A stretch of DNA of 64,000 nt, taken from contig MVQL01000244.1 of assembly GCA_002067205.1 (NCBI GenBank), forward strand, positions 248,001 through 312,000. The letters run 5' to 3'. Numbering within the stretch: the first letter of the stretch is position 1; the number at the start of each line of letters is the position of its first letter. The notes under the pieces are model-generated. The model did no database searches and was not told where the DNA came from. It saw only the letters and a list, made by a program, of their open reading frames with translations. Both the position numbers and the translations under genes were made by a program. Below are positions 34,866 to 43,124 of the stretch, piece by piece. Source of the DNA: Pelotomaculum sp. PtaB.Bin104 (GTDB taxonomy: Bacteria; Bacillota; Desulfotomaculia; Desulfotomaculales; Pelotomaculaceae).

Positions 34866-37800
34866 TTACCTTACAGCTTGAGGCTGACGAGACGCTTTTT
34901 TGCACATATCTGTTTCAGTTACCAGTATCTTGGTTGCAGAGCCAACCATTGTTTGCGGTGTGTCGGAGACATAGAGCCAGTATCCGTCACCATTGAACGC
35001 CCTGTAATACGGGTCGTCTTCCCAGGACGGCTCAGTTTGCGTACCAAGGATCGCTGTGGACCATGAGGCCAGGTTGCCAAGCACGTTGGCTTTACCTTTG
35101 TACACATAGTCGTATTCCGGATCATCCTTCACGCTCAGACCCGGGCCACCGGGATTGACAACCATTTTGCTGCCGGCGGCAACTGTCCCGAGCATGCGAT
35201 ACAACCGGTCGGTCTGGAATACTGCGTTCTTGCAAAGATCTCCGCATTCCTCGGGATCCACACAGCTTCCTTCAGGACATGGCATTACCGGCCTGCCATC
35301 GGTCGGCACCAGGCACTGACATTCGTTGCAGCACGGATCATATTCGAAATATCCACAATCCTTGCGATAGGTGAACCAGGCATCATCTCCGGTATCAGAA
35401 GTATTTACAACTTCATCGCGGTTAAAGGCCGGTCCAACCAGGTTGAGACCAGGTGTCAAAGTCTTGGTTGGCAGCATTGCTGCAGTGGGGCTCACTACGC
35501 GGTCAAAAATGTAGGTCGCGTAGAATTTCTTCTGCTGGCCGCAATCGCCAGTCTGATCGCAGCAATCAAGACAGAAGTTCTGGTTCATGTTTACATAGTA
35601 GGCATTCAGGGGCACAAGCTCATCCGAGGCGGAAGGCATATCCCAGGCACCGTTGACGAAGGTCAGGATGTCGGTAAATACCAATTTGCCGTCAGGATTA
35701 TCCTCATCCATGAACAGAGTCTTCATGTTGCCGTCACCGGCGAGGGTAACCGGGGTGGAAATCAGGTTCCAACCGGTGCCCATCACGCGGACCATGTCAG
35801 TCGGCGTGCCATAATAGAACGGGCAGGAGACCTGGGTTCTGTTATTAGCGATGTCAACTACCTTGACTACCAGCCACTTGCCGCAGGCAGACAGGTCGGT
35901 GTAGACATAGAAATCGCTCTTGTAGTTATCATACGACACGTTTCCAGCCGGATGCGCAAAGGTCGCGCCGCTGGCAAGGTTTCCTTCGGTAGCAGCAAAT
36001 CTCAAGTCATTGCCGTCGGTCCACAGAGTGGTATTCCAATTGAACTTTGCGGGGTCGACAGCGACTAGCTTACCATCAACGTATTCAAACAATTCAACGC
36101 GAAGGGTAGCCGCATCATAGTGCACGGAGAACTTGACCGGCCAGCCTGCAGCAGCGGCCGTAAACCCGTCGCAACCACTCTTGCAGCCTTCGAAATCGCA
36201 GTCGGTTGATTCAACCAGGGCTATCGGTCCTTCGAAGATGCAGACACAGTCGTTAACTTCAACATCACACCAGCCGGTGGACTTTCTTTCGCCGTTCATG
36301 AAGATGGCCGTCGCTTTGATGTCGATGTAGCCAACTTCATTGGGCTTAAAGTATACTCCGCTGATGCAGGATTCGTTAACAGGAATTGTTGCATAGGTAA
36401 TTTCCTTACCAGCGGCATCATAGAACTTGCCGGCAACTGCGGTCGGGTTGCCGCTCCAGGTCGCCATTAGTTCGACCTTGATCGCCTTGGCATCACCGCC
36501 GCAGGGGTTGTTATTTGTAGTTGGGTTGCCGTATTTGTCATACAGGCAAACATCAACCGGAATGCTTTCTACACAATTCTCACCGGAATATTTCGGATCA
36601 AAAGCAAAGTTGATTTGTGGGCCGACATCTTTCATCTTAATATACCAGGGCATACCGGCAACGATGGTGATATCTTCCAGGTCGGCCTGTACCCAGGAAT
36701 GCTCCAGATCTACTTCTACGCCATCAACACAGGCGTCGATAATCTGGCGGGCAATGTGGTGGCGGTTATCGGCAATATTGTTTTCACATACGCCTTTTGT
36801 GTTGGTCGCCTTGAGGCTTGGCGGGTTGGGATCGTCAAGGGAATCGCCTTTCAAGTCCTCGATGGACTCGTACGGCACTAACCCAGCATTGATTTGGTTA
36901 TGAAATTGCACAGTCCAATCTTCATTTTCGTCCTGGACTTCAATAGTGCTGACTCTAACCACATAACGGAAATCTGTGACCTGACCTTTAAGGCAGGCGG
37001 GCAGGTCGATGGATTTTGCGAAATACCCGTCGGGGCCAACATGAGCTACAACAGCACACAGCGTCTCTTCACCACAGGAGGTCACCGTCACGTTGCCGCA
37101 ATCGTCTTCCTCAGTGGCGGGCAGTGGCGCCATCGCATCTTCGAAGCCGCATACGGTTTTCTGGCACTGATCGCAGCTGTCAACTACCTGCTTGATCTCG
37201 ATCAAAACAGGCCATGAATTGATGTTCCAGGGCACGTTATTGCAACTGGCGTCTAATTTAGTGCTGTAAACCCTACCACTAACCGTCACCGGCTGGCCGG
37301 CTACGAATACATCTTGCTCAGGTCCGCAACCTTTCAATTCAATGCCATCGATAAAAGCAACGGTTTCAACAACGCGCACGGCCGGGCATAAACCACCCGG
37401 GATGCAATTATTTTTGGTGTGTCCCAAACACATATTATAGGTGCCCGGGTTATTGGGAGTCACTAACTCGAGGCCTCTAATCGATACGTCGGTGATAACC
37501 ACACCAGGGTCCGTGACCAGGGGCAGGTTCTGGCTTTCAATCGGGAAATAAATCTTGTCAACGACTGAGCCACAAAGGGCTTCTTCATTCAGCCAAACTT
37601 CCGGCACTACCCGGACCAGATACTCGTCACCGGTGCTCAGTGTGATGTAGACATCCACCGCATCACTGGAGTAAAAATCACCACAACTACTTTCTTCGTA
37701 ATCGGCAGTTAATTTAAACCCATCGGGGAAATTTACCCAAAGCTTGTTGGTGTCTTCACCGCATTCCGGCGGATTTTCATCGGTAAAGTTTTCGATGATA

Positions 37801-37997
37801 GCGCCGATGTCATTAATGTCGATATTGAAGCCGTAGGTGTGGTCAGCTTTTACCATAGTAGTGGCGTCATCACCCTGGCTGCCGACATAAATGGACGCAG
37901 TAGACGCAGCCGATGCCATTCCAGCAAACATCAGGCAGCATGCTGCAATCACGGCTATAAAAATGGCTGTTTTAGACCATTTATATCTTGCTTGCAC
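34866..37997 (-). CDS. Large cysteine-rich secreted protein, family not recognised
   Basis: About 1043 aa, exported: signal peptide KWSKTAIFIAVIAACCLMFAG ending near MASA. The mature chain is acidic and unusually rich in cysteine (more than 40), with clusters such as CDQCQKTVC, WCDVEVNDCVC, CLDCCDQTGDC and DPCCNECQCL. No SLH domain, haem motif (CxxCH) or catalytic signature is seen. A segment GWNLISTPVTLAGDG in the C-terminal third resembles beta modules of other exported proteins. Start GTG 37997 is chosen because AGGAGGT lies about eight bases upstream, against the longer frame from 38045. It has its own promoter and a long leader. Possibly a structural or metal-binding coat protein. Confidence 0.75.
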   Translation of the reverse strand: MQARYKWSKTAIFIAVIAACCLMFAGMASAASTASIYVGSQGDDATTMVKADHTYGFNIDINDIGAIIENFTDENPPECGEDTNKLWVNFPDGFKLTADYEESSCGDFYSSDAVDVYITLSTGDEYLVRVVPEVWLNEEALCGSVVDKIYFPIESQNLPLVTDPGVVITDVSIRGLELVTPNNPGTYNMCLGHTKNNCIPGGLCPAVRVVETVAFIDGIELKGCGPEQDVFVAGQPVTVSGRVYSTKLDASCNNVPWNINSWPVLIEIKQVVDSCDQCQKTVCGFEDAMAPLPATEEDDCGNVTVTSCGEETLCAVVAHVGPDGYFAKSIDLPACLKGQVTDFRYVVRVSTIEVQDENEDWTVQFHNQINAGLVPYESIEDLKGDSLDDPNPPSLKATNTKGVCENNIADNRHHIARQIIDACVDGVEVDLEHSWVQADLEDITIVAGMPWYIKMKDVGPQINFAFDPKYSGENCVESIPVDVCLYDKYGNPTTNNNPCGGDAKAIKVELMATWSGNPTAVAGKFYDAAGKEITYATIPVNESCISGVYFKPNEVGYIDIKATAIFMNGERKSTGWCDVEVNDCVCIFEGPIALVESTDCDFEGCKSGCDGFTAAAAGWPVKFSVHYDAATLRVELFEYVDGKLVAVDPAKFNWNTTLWTDGNDLRFAATEGNLASGATFAHPAGNVSYDNYKSDFYVYTDLSACGKWLVVKVVDIANNRTQVSCPFYYGTPTDMVRVMGTGWNLISTPVTLAGDGNMKTLFMDEDNPDGKLVFTDILTFVNGAWDMPSASDELVPLNAYYVNMNQNFCLDCCDQTGDCGQQKKFYATYIFDRVVSPTAAMLPTKTLTPGLNLVGPAFNRDEVVNTSDTGDDAWFTYRKDCGYFEYDPCCNECQCLVPTDGRPVMPCPEGSCVDPEECGDLCKNAVFQTDRLYRMLGTVAAGSKMVVNPGGPGLSVKDDPEYDYVYKGKANVLGNLASWSTAILGTQTEPSWEDDPYYRAFNGDGYWLYVSDTPQTMVGSATKILVTETDMCKKASRQPQAVR

Positions 37998-38147
37998 TAA
38001 TCTAACCTCCTTTTGTGATTTCAATAAGTGATTCTTTGAATACATCTAAAGATGTGTCTGCTACCACCCCTTCCCTGGATACTCAAAATCGCGCACTTTA
38101 ACTTAAAAAAGGCATCACCCCTTTCAAAAAAGATAGTTAACTGGTTA

Positions 38148-38176
38148 AATATACTAAGCATTAGACCAGTTCTCAA
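38148..38176 (-). promoter_or_regulatory. Promoter of the Cys-rich secreted protein gene
   Basis: Minus strand: -35 TTGAGA at 38171-38176, a 17-base spacer, -10 TATATT at 38148-38153. It implies an untranslated leader of about 140 bases before GTG 37997, which is unusually long. The leader contains a G-rich stretch and a possible five-codon frame; the rest of the 38 kb gap is AT-rich and empty. Confidence 0.6.
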
Positions 38177-38254
38177 GAAAAAAAGTTCCCTAAAAAAAAT
38201 TATTTTTCCAACAAAATATTCGGATTTATATGCCTGTTAAGTGTCCAGCCATTA

Positions 38255-40300
38255 TTAATTTATGATCTTGGCCAGCCTCAATACCAAAACATGGTCGCCG
38301 CATTCGCTTACAGACACTGTGCGAGGCTCATACCCGCTTTTGGTGGCACTAATTGTGTAAGTGCCGGCAAGGTTGGCGCCTCCTAAAACAACGGTCCGCC
38401 CTTTGCTGCCGGTCACGTCAGACTTGGCGTACTGCCCCGGCCCGGTAATCTGAACCAACACGCCTTGAACCGCTGTGTTGCCGCCATCGTCCTCATACAC
38501 ATACACCTGGAAAGTGTTCCGGCATACGGTCGGGATGCAATCGGACTCAAGGCCTATTTTAATTTCACGCTTGCCGCATACACCCGGGGAAAAAGAGACA
38601 GAGCCGGAAGCGGATTTGTAATAATAATCGCCGGCGGTAAATGCGCCTACGGTGGCCTTGTAGACACCATCATATAAGGGCCCGCTCAGAATTAACCTGC
38701 CGTTATTGTCGGTGACCCCGTCAAAGCTGTATGATCCCGGCCCGGTTACATTTACTGCCACTCCGCGCAACGCCAGCCCGGTGGATTTGTCATAAACATA
38801 TATTTGCAGCGTCCGGGATTCCTCACAGGGCACCTTTTTTATGCCGATGCGGATTTCCAGGTTGCCGCACACATCTTCGGTTAGCTCTGCCGAGCCGGTT
38901 CCCGCGCTATAGCCCGACTTGGTTGCCGTCGCGGTATATAAACCCGGCAGCAGACCGCTGTTAAAAGGTTCAGTCCAGCCTAACTGGAGGGTAAGATCGC
39001 TCGCCGAGTAATTATCCGGACCTTTTAAGGTTACTGTCGCACCGGCGACAGGCTTCAAAGTATCCTCATCGAAAACATAAACGGAAATGGAGGGCTTGCA
39101 AATGCTTTCCAGCTCAACCCGAACAAGCAGCTCGCAAATACCCTTTTCAAGGGTTTTCACCGCGCTGCCCTCATAATAGCCTTCAGCATTGGCGGTGGCC
39201 GTATAACTTCCCAGGGCAAACTCCCCTTCAAATACAACACAGCCGTCTTCAGCTGTTTGCGGACCTTCATTATAGCCGCCCGGCCCGGTCAGGGTTACAG
39301 ACGCATCCTCAATCAGCTTGCCCGTATCCTGATCGTAAACACAAACTTCAATTACCGGCTCGCAGGGCTCTAATTCAAGCCTGATCTCAATGCCGCCGCA
39401 ATCATTTTTCGCGAGGGATTTTGTGGCGCTGCCCGGCTTATAACCCGTAGCGGTGGCGCTGGCCGTGTAACTGCCTGCAGCCAATTCCCCTTTAAACTCC
39501 ACACAGCCGTCTTCGGCTGTTTCCGGACCTTCATTATAACCACCCGGCCCGGTTAAGGTTATTGACGCATCTTCAATTGGCGTATTTGTCCCCTTCTCAA
39601 AAACACAGACCTCAATTACCGGCTCACAGGGCGGCAGGTCGATGCTGACATCCAGCTGCCCGCAAAAATCGTCACTAAAGGTTGCCGTTTTGCTTGCTGA
39701 TTTATAACCAACAGCTGAAACACTTACAGTATAGCTTCCGTCACTGAAATTCCCGTCAAACTCCTCTGTGCAGCCATCGTTCCGGGTATTCCTGCAGGAT
39801 TGATAACCCTGGCCGCTAATGCAAACCGCTGCATCCTTGACTGGTTGACCGGTTGACTTGTCCTGAACGCAAACCTTAATCCAGCGATCACAGGATTTCC
39901 CCAGCCCGATCCTAATCACCCGGGGCTCACACTTAAAAATGCTGAAATTCTCTAAAGCGATAACTACACTGTTCGGATCGTAACCGTTAAACGAGGCGCT
40001 CACCGTGTAAGCGCCGGCGATGGCGGCGCCCTTGAAAGTGCCTGTGCTGCCGCGGCTACCGGTAAAGTCCGTCACCTTGTAAGAGCCGGGGCCTGTAACT
40101 GAAACGGTTGCCCCTTTAATCGGCAGGTTCGTGTCCAAATCATAAACATAAACCTGCAGACGGTTAGCATAAATCTGACCTCCGTCCGGGCAACATGCAG
40201 TATTACCCGTGGCCGCCCATACCGGGCTGACGTAAAACACCAGCGCCACAGCGATTACCGCAACCAATACAACTAGCCTCTTGCCGTTAATCTCAACCAT
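38255..40300 (-). CDS. Secreted protein of seven cysteine-bounded carboxypeptidase-regulatory-like repeats
   Basis: 681 aa: signal peptide (LVVLVAVIAVALVFYVSPVWA), then seven units of 85-95 aa. Each opens with a (V/I)YVYD- or VCVYD-like strand, contains VTGPG(S/G)Y and a YT.SA...GY turn, and ends with a cysteine near CG.LEIRI. Such CarboxypepD_reg or Cna-B-like beads form rods. Cysteines recur at the start and end of units, as expected of disulfide-tied or metal-linked beads. No anchor or enzyme domain. It precedes the large Cys-rich protein by 257 bases. ATG start directly follows AAGGGGG, so the exact start may be slightly downstream. Confidence 0.82.
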   Translation of the reverse strand: MVEINGKRLVVLVAVIAVALVFYVSPVWAATGNTACCPDGGQIYANRLQVYVYDLDTNLPIKGATVSVTGPGSYKVTDFTGSRGSTGTFKGAAIAGAYTVSASFNGYDPNSVVIALENFSIFKCEPRVIRIGLGKSCDRWIKVCVQDKSTGQPVKDAAVCISGQGYQSCRNTRNDGCTEEFDGNFSDGSYTVSVSAVGYKSASKTATFSDDFCGQLDVSIDLPPCEPVIEVCVFEKGTNTPIEDASITLTGPGGYNEGPETAEDGCVEFKGELAAGSYTASATATGYKPGSATKSLAKNDCGGIEIRLELEPCEPVIEVCVYDQDTGKLIEDASVTLTGPGGYNEGPQTAEDGCVVFEGEFALGSYTATANAEGYYEGSAVKTLEKGICELLVRVELESICKPSISVYVFDEDTLKPVAGATVTLKGPDNYSASDLTLQLGWTEPFNSGLLPGLYTATATKSGYSAGTGSAELTEDVCGNLEIRIGIKKVPCEESRTLQIYVYDKSTGLALRGVAVNVTGPGSYSFDGVTDNNGRLILSGPLYDGVYKATVGAFTAGDYYYKSASGSVSFSPGVCGKREIKIGLESDCIPTVCRNTFQVYVYEDDGGNTAVQGVLVQITGPGQYAKSDVTGSKGRTVVLGGANLAGTYTISATKSGYEPRTVSVSECGDHVLVLRLAKIIN

Positions 40301-40365
40301 CCCCCTTCATAAAAATTATTGCATACTCAAATCTACCATAAATATACCGTTTTAACAAGGTTAAA

Positions 40366-40382
40366 TTAACACATTGTGTTAA
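40366..40382. promoter_or_regulatory. Palindrome TTAACACA-T-TGTGTTAA, operator-like
   Basis: A 17-base perfect palindrome lies 66 bases upstream of the minus-strand 38255-40300 gene, in the divergent region shared with the plus-strand lipoprotein gene. Its size suits a dimeric repressor. No regulator gene is adjacent. Confidence 0.4.
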
Positions 40383-40449
40383 ATATAACATACTTCCCCT
40401 TACATTACCAACATTACGTCTAATTAGGGCTTATAGTATATTCACTGGC

Positions 40450-40477
40450 TTGATATTTTTTTTGGAATCAATATAAT
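40450..40477 (+). promoter_or_regulatory. Promoter of the small lipoprotein gene
   Basis: -35 TTGATA at 40450-40455, a 16-base T-rich spacer and a perfect -10 TATAAT at 40472-40477. The start codon is about 65 bases downstream of the expected transcription start. Confidence 0.7.
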
Positions 40478-40484
40478 TAACTTA

Positions 40485-40501
40485 TTGATTTCTTAAATCA
40501 A
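40485..40501 (+). promoter_or_regulatory. Palindrome TTGATTT-CTT-AAATCAA at the transcription start
   Basis: Seven-base arms with a three-base centre, lying right at the expected start site of the 40450 promoter. That is the position of a classical repressor operator. It could alternatively form a 5' hairpin in the message. Confidence 0.4.
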
Positions 40502-40545
40502 GTTTTTATGTAACAAAGTCTAATAATAACAAGGTGGTGCTTTTT

Positions 40546-40956
40546 ATGAGATGGTTGCGGTTAATTGTGTTATTAATAGTTTTGTTGCTGTTCGTTGGCT
40601 GCAACAGCAGAGGTTTTAATACATTCAAGGAACTTAGCGTCAGCGATAAGGATATACCTCAATATGAGATTGCCAGTGAGATATCGGACCAGAGCCCGCC
40701 AACCAAGATCTGGATTACTGTCAATGCGGCAAATATCGATGAAAATCAGGCCAAGCAAATCCAGGCTGATATTATTGATAAGAAAATCAAGGAAAATGAA
40801 AGTACTGTCAAGGGCATTATGGTTGTAGTTAAAGTAAAGAAGGAACAATTCACAGCACAGTATGTAAAGGACGAAGCTACCCAAAATTTGATGGCTTCCA
40901 ATACTGAGGCGCCTAAAAAATTTCCAGCCATAATTTATTCAAAAAGCAGCCAATAA
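40546..40956 (+). CDS. Small lipoprotein of unknown function (136 aa)
   Basis: The N terminus MRWLRLIVLLIVLLLFVGC is a lipoprotein signal with lipobox FVGC (Cys19). The mature part is about 118 residues, mixed alpha/beta, with TKIWITVNAANIDENQAKQI and a hydrophobic strand GIMVVVKVKK; no family recognised. Start is ATG 40546 with AAGGTGGTG seven bases upstream, against ATG-less longer frame from 40534. It is transcribed alone, convergent with the TolC-like gene, and shares a bidirectional terminator with it. Confidence 0.8.
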   Translation: MRWLRLIVLLIVLLLFVGCNSRGFNTFKELSVSDKDIPQYEIASEISDQSPPTKIWITVNAANIDENQAKQIQADIIDKKIKENESTVKGIMVVVKVKKEQFTAQYVKDEATQNLMASNTEAPKKFPAIIYSKSSQ

Positions 40957-40986
40957 AAATAATATGAGAAATAACTAAAAAAAAGA

Positions 40987-41018
40987 ATTAAACCCCGCCT
41001 TTCAGCGGGGTTTAATTT
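40987..41018. terminator. Bidirectional intrinsic terminator
   Basis: Stem ATTAAACCCCGC with GCGGGGTTTAAT, loop CTTTCA. T-rich tract on the plus side and a run of eight T on the minus side. It serves both the lipoprotein gene and the convergent TolC-like gene. Confidence 0.9.
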
Positions 41019-41061
41019 ATATGCTTTCTTTAATGATACCGCTCAACTTTGGTCAATTACT

Positions 41062-42234
41062 TTACATACCGGTAAGGGGTGCGAGCTTGGCTGTTTCAAA
41101 AGACAGCTTGGCCAGGCTGAAATTATATAAAGCTTTAATCCTCTTTGCTTCTATATCGGCCAGGCTAGCCGAGGCGTCCAGGATCTCCAGACTGGTGGCC
41201 ATGCCCACCTCGTAGCGCATATTAGCCAGCCTTAAACTTTCCCTGGCCTGCTCCTCGCCGACGGTTAAGAAATTAATCGCATCCTGCGCCGCTATGATGT
41301 TAAGGTAAGCCTTGGTTAAGTCTGAGATAACCTGGTTTTTAGTGTCCTCCAGGCTCAGCTCGGCATCGTTTACCTCCATCTTGGCCAGGCGTGCTTCATA
41401 TGTGCCGGGGATATAGTCAAGCAGGGCCTGATACTGTAACCTGGCGTTTTCTACCGTTGTAGACCCCTTGGCAATGTCAAGGCGGGTTTTCATAGCGCCA
41501 TCAATAACCTGATCCAGCACAATTTCCTCCATGGGCTGGTAGCTGACGCTGGCGTTCAGGTTTAAAGCAGTATTCAAATCCAACCCGATCTCCCTGTTTA
41601 GATTGATTATAGCCAGTTGGTATTCGTTCTTGGCCGCGACCAGGTTTGTTTTCGCCTGGGCCAGGCCGACTTCGGCATTAAGGACGTCGGTTTTGGCGAT
41701 AGTCCCTACATTAAATGCCGCGTTTGCATTATCCAACTGCTTCTGACTGCGCTCCAAAGCAGCTTCATTGACTGAGATCAAATCCCTGGCCTGCAGGGCA
41801 GCGTAGTATTTTTGCGAAACCAAAAGTTTAACCTGCTCCTTCGACACCTCATAGGCTTTGTCTGCAATCACTTTGGCGCTGTCCATGATTTTTTCTTTAG
41901 TGTATTTTGCCAGCTGGGTATTCGAGTCAGTAATAGTTGCATTCTCCAGCTTCCTTGAAATAGAATCTACCTGCTCAGCCTGGATATATGCCTTTTTTTT
42001 GGCCTGTTCAGCTACTTTGAGGGCATAATTATGCTCCTGGGCCATTTGCAGGGCCTCGTCCAGGGTAAGACTAAGCGGTACCTTCTCACCGGCCGAAGAC
42101 TGGTTTTCGGCCTGGTTATCCGCATAAGCCGTGTTAAACTCTCCTGCTACATAAAAGGCCCCGAATAACAATAAAGCTGTTAACCCCAAGCCCAAGACCA
42201 TTCCCGTGACCCTTTTCCTATTGATGCGCACCAT
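41062..42234 (-). CDS. TolC/OEP-family helical protein without an evident beta-barrel
   Basis: About 390 aa with a signal peptide (about 10-35) and the two-repeat layout of outer-membrane efflux proteins. Start of fold: LSLTLDEALQMAQEHNYALK. The repeat halves end NAAFNVGTIAKTDVLNAEVG and NMRYEVGMATSLEILDASAS, each followed by long helices. In TolC each half carries a pair of membrane beta-strands between its helices. Here the corresponding linkers (about residues 80-105 and 250-270 of the mature region) look short and mainly helical or polar. In a presumed one-membrane bacterium it might instead span the wall or S-layer space. Driven by its own consensus-like promoter. ATG 42234 preferred. 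Confidence 0.85.
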   Translation of the reverse strand: MVRINRKRVTGMVLGLGLTALLLFGAFYVAGEFNTAYADNQAENQSSAGEKVPLSLTLDEALQMAQEHNYALKVAEQAKKKAYIQAEQVDSISRKLENATITDSNTQLAKYTKEKIMDSAKVIADKAYEVSKEQVKLLVSQKYYAALQARDLISVNEAALERSQKQLDNANAAFNVGTIAKTDVLNAEVGLAQAKTNLVAAKNEYQLAIINLNREIGLDLNTALNLNASVSYQPMEEIVLDQVIDGAMKTRLDIAKGSTTVENARLQYQALLDYIPGTYEARLAKMEVNDAELSLEDTKNQVISDLTKAYLNIIAAQDAINFLTVGEEQARESLRLANMRYEVGMATSLEILDASASLADIEAKRIKALYNFSLAKLSFETAKLAPLTGM

Positions 42235-42278
42235 CTTCCACCTCACTAACTTTAGCTAATTAATTATTATCTCAGTTA

Positions 42279-42308
42279 AGTATATTTCCTATTGCCGATC
42301 CCTGTCAA
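42279..42308 (-). promoter_or_regulatory. SigA-type promoter of the TolC-like gene
   Basis: Minus strand: perfect -35 TTGACA at 42303-42308, an 18-base spacer, -10 TATACT at 42279-42284. It lies about 45 bases before the start codon. Confidence 0.8.
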
Positions 42309-42372
42309 TAATGAAACACTCGCTTCATTTATAATGAACATTTTATCTAATGCTCTATTCCTCATCAAAGTT

Positions 42373-43050
42373 TTATTTCTGAGCCAGGCATATACTGATC
42401 GCTTCATTAATCCGCATGTATTGCCCCCTGTAGTTTTCAGCAATTAAGCTTGTGTATAAGGATCTTACCCTTTCATCCGTATTGGGCGCGGCATTAGCCC
42501 ATTCTTTTACCGGGAAATTATGATTGCCCTTAATTGACTCGGATAGAAATCCGCAGATATACAGGTTCATGTCTTTCATCAATTTTAAACCTCCGTCATA
42601 CAGCGGGTTTTCCTTATCCTGATCTGTCAGCGGATTATTACTCAGAAAATTATTAAAATCATTTTTTAACCTGTTGGCCGGCGCCAGCTTTTCCAGACAC
42701 CGGTCTGAAAATTGCTGCCGGTTAATCCGGCCGCTATTCCAATCACCATAAATGACCTCTATGTCCCTGGCAATTGCATCGAGCTGCGACAGCGTTTCCT
42801 TCTCCTTTTCGGCCAGGTTAAGCAAGGCCTCGCTGGCCTTCATACTTTCATTCAAAGCAATACCCGGCTGGTTTTGCTCATCAGCCTTTTTATCCGGGCC
42901 TTTATCTTGCTCCGGAGATGTCCCGCCGGCCTGCACTGAGCCGGCGCCGCCGCCATTAGCAGCAACCGGCGGGCCTTCCTTATTTTCTTTTGAACATCCG
43001 ATTAAAAGAGCGACACAGATTAACAACACAACTGTAATATATTTTTTCAT
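42373..43050 (-). CDS. Lipoprotein of unknown function (225 aa)
   Basis: Signal with lipobox LLIGC (KKYITVVLLICVALLIGCSK), then a linker rich in Gly, Pro, Lys and Glu, and a helical domain from about residue 65 (MKASEALLNLAEKEKETLSQLDAI and on) that may form a coiled coil. No family recognised. ATG 43050 is chosen since GGAG lies five to six bases upstream; GTG 43056 is the alternative. It lies between the S-layer gene terminator and the TolC-like promoter, in the same direction as both. Confidence 0.78.
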   Translation of the reverse strand: MKKYITVVLLICVALLIGCSKENKEGPPVAANGGGAGSVQAGGTSPEQDKGPDKKADEQNQPGIALNESMKASEALLNLAEKEKETLSQLDAIARDIEVIYGDWNSGRINRQQFSDRCLEKLAPANRLKNDFNNFLSNNPLTDQDKENPLYDGGLKLMKDMNLYICGFLSESIKGNHNFPVKEWANAAPNTDERVRSLYTSLIAENYRGQYMRINEAISICLAQK

Positions 43051-43083
43051 TTTCACTCCACCGTTGGCTGGTTAAAAATAAGA

Positions 43084-43101
43084 AGCCTCCCGAAGGAGGC
43101 T
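43084..43101 (-). terminator. Terminator of the S-layer protein gene
   Basis: Stem AGCCTCC/GGAGGCT with loop CGAA, a stable tetraloop. On the minus strand it is followed by TCTTATTTTTAA. It lies 23 bases after the stop of the 43125 gene. Confidence 0.8.
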
Positions 43102-43124
43102 CCTATTATCATTGACAAAATTCA

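Noticed and set aside
41062..42234. TolC homologue as proof of a Gram-negative host
   Set aside because: Spore genes, SLH anchoring and lack of other outer-membrane genes in the window point the other way; the barrel strands also seem missing.
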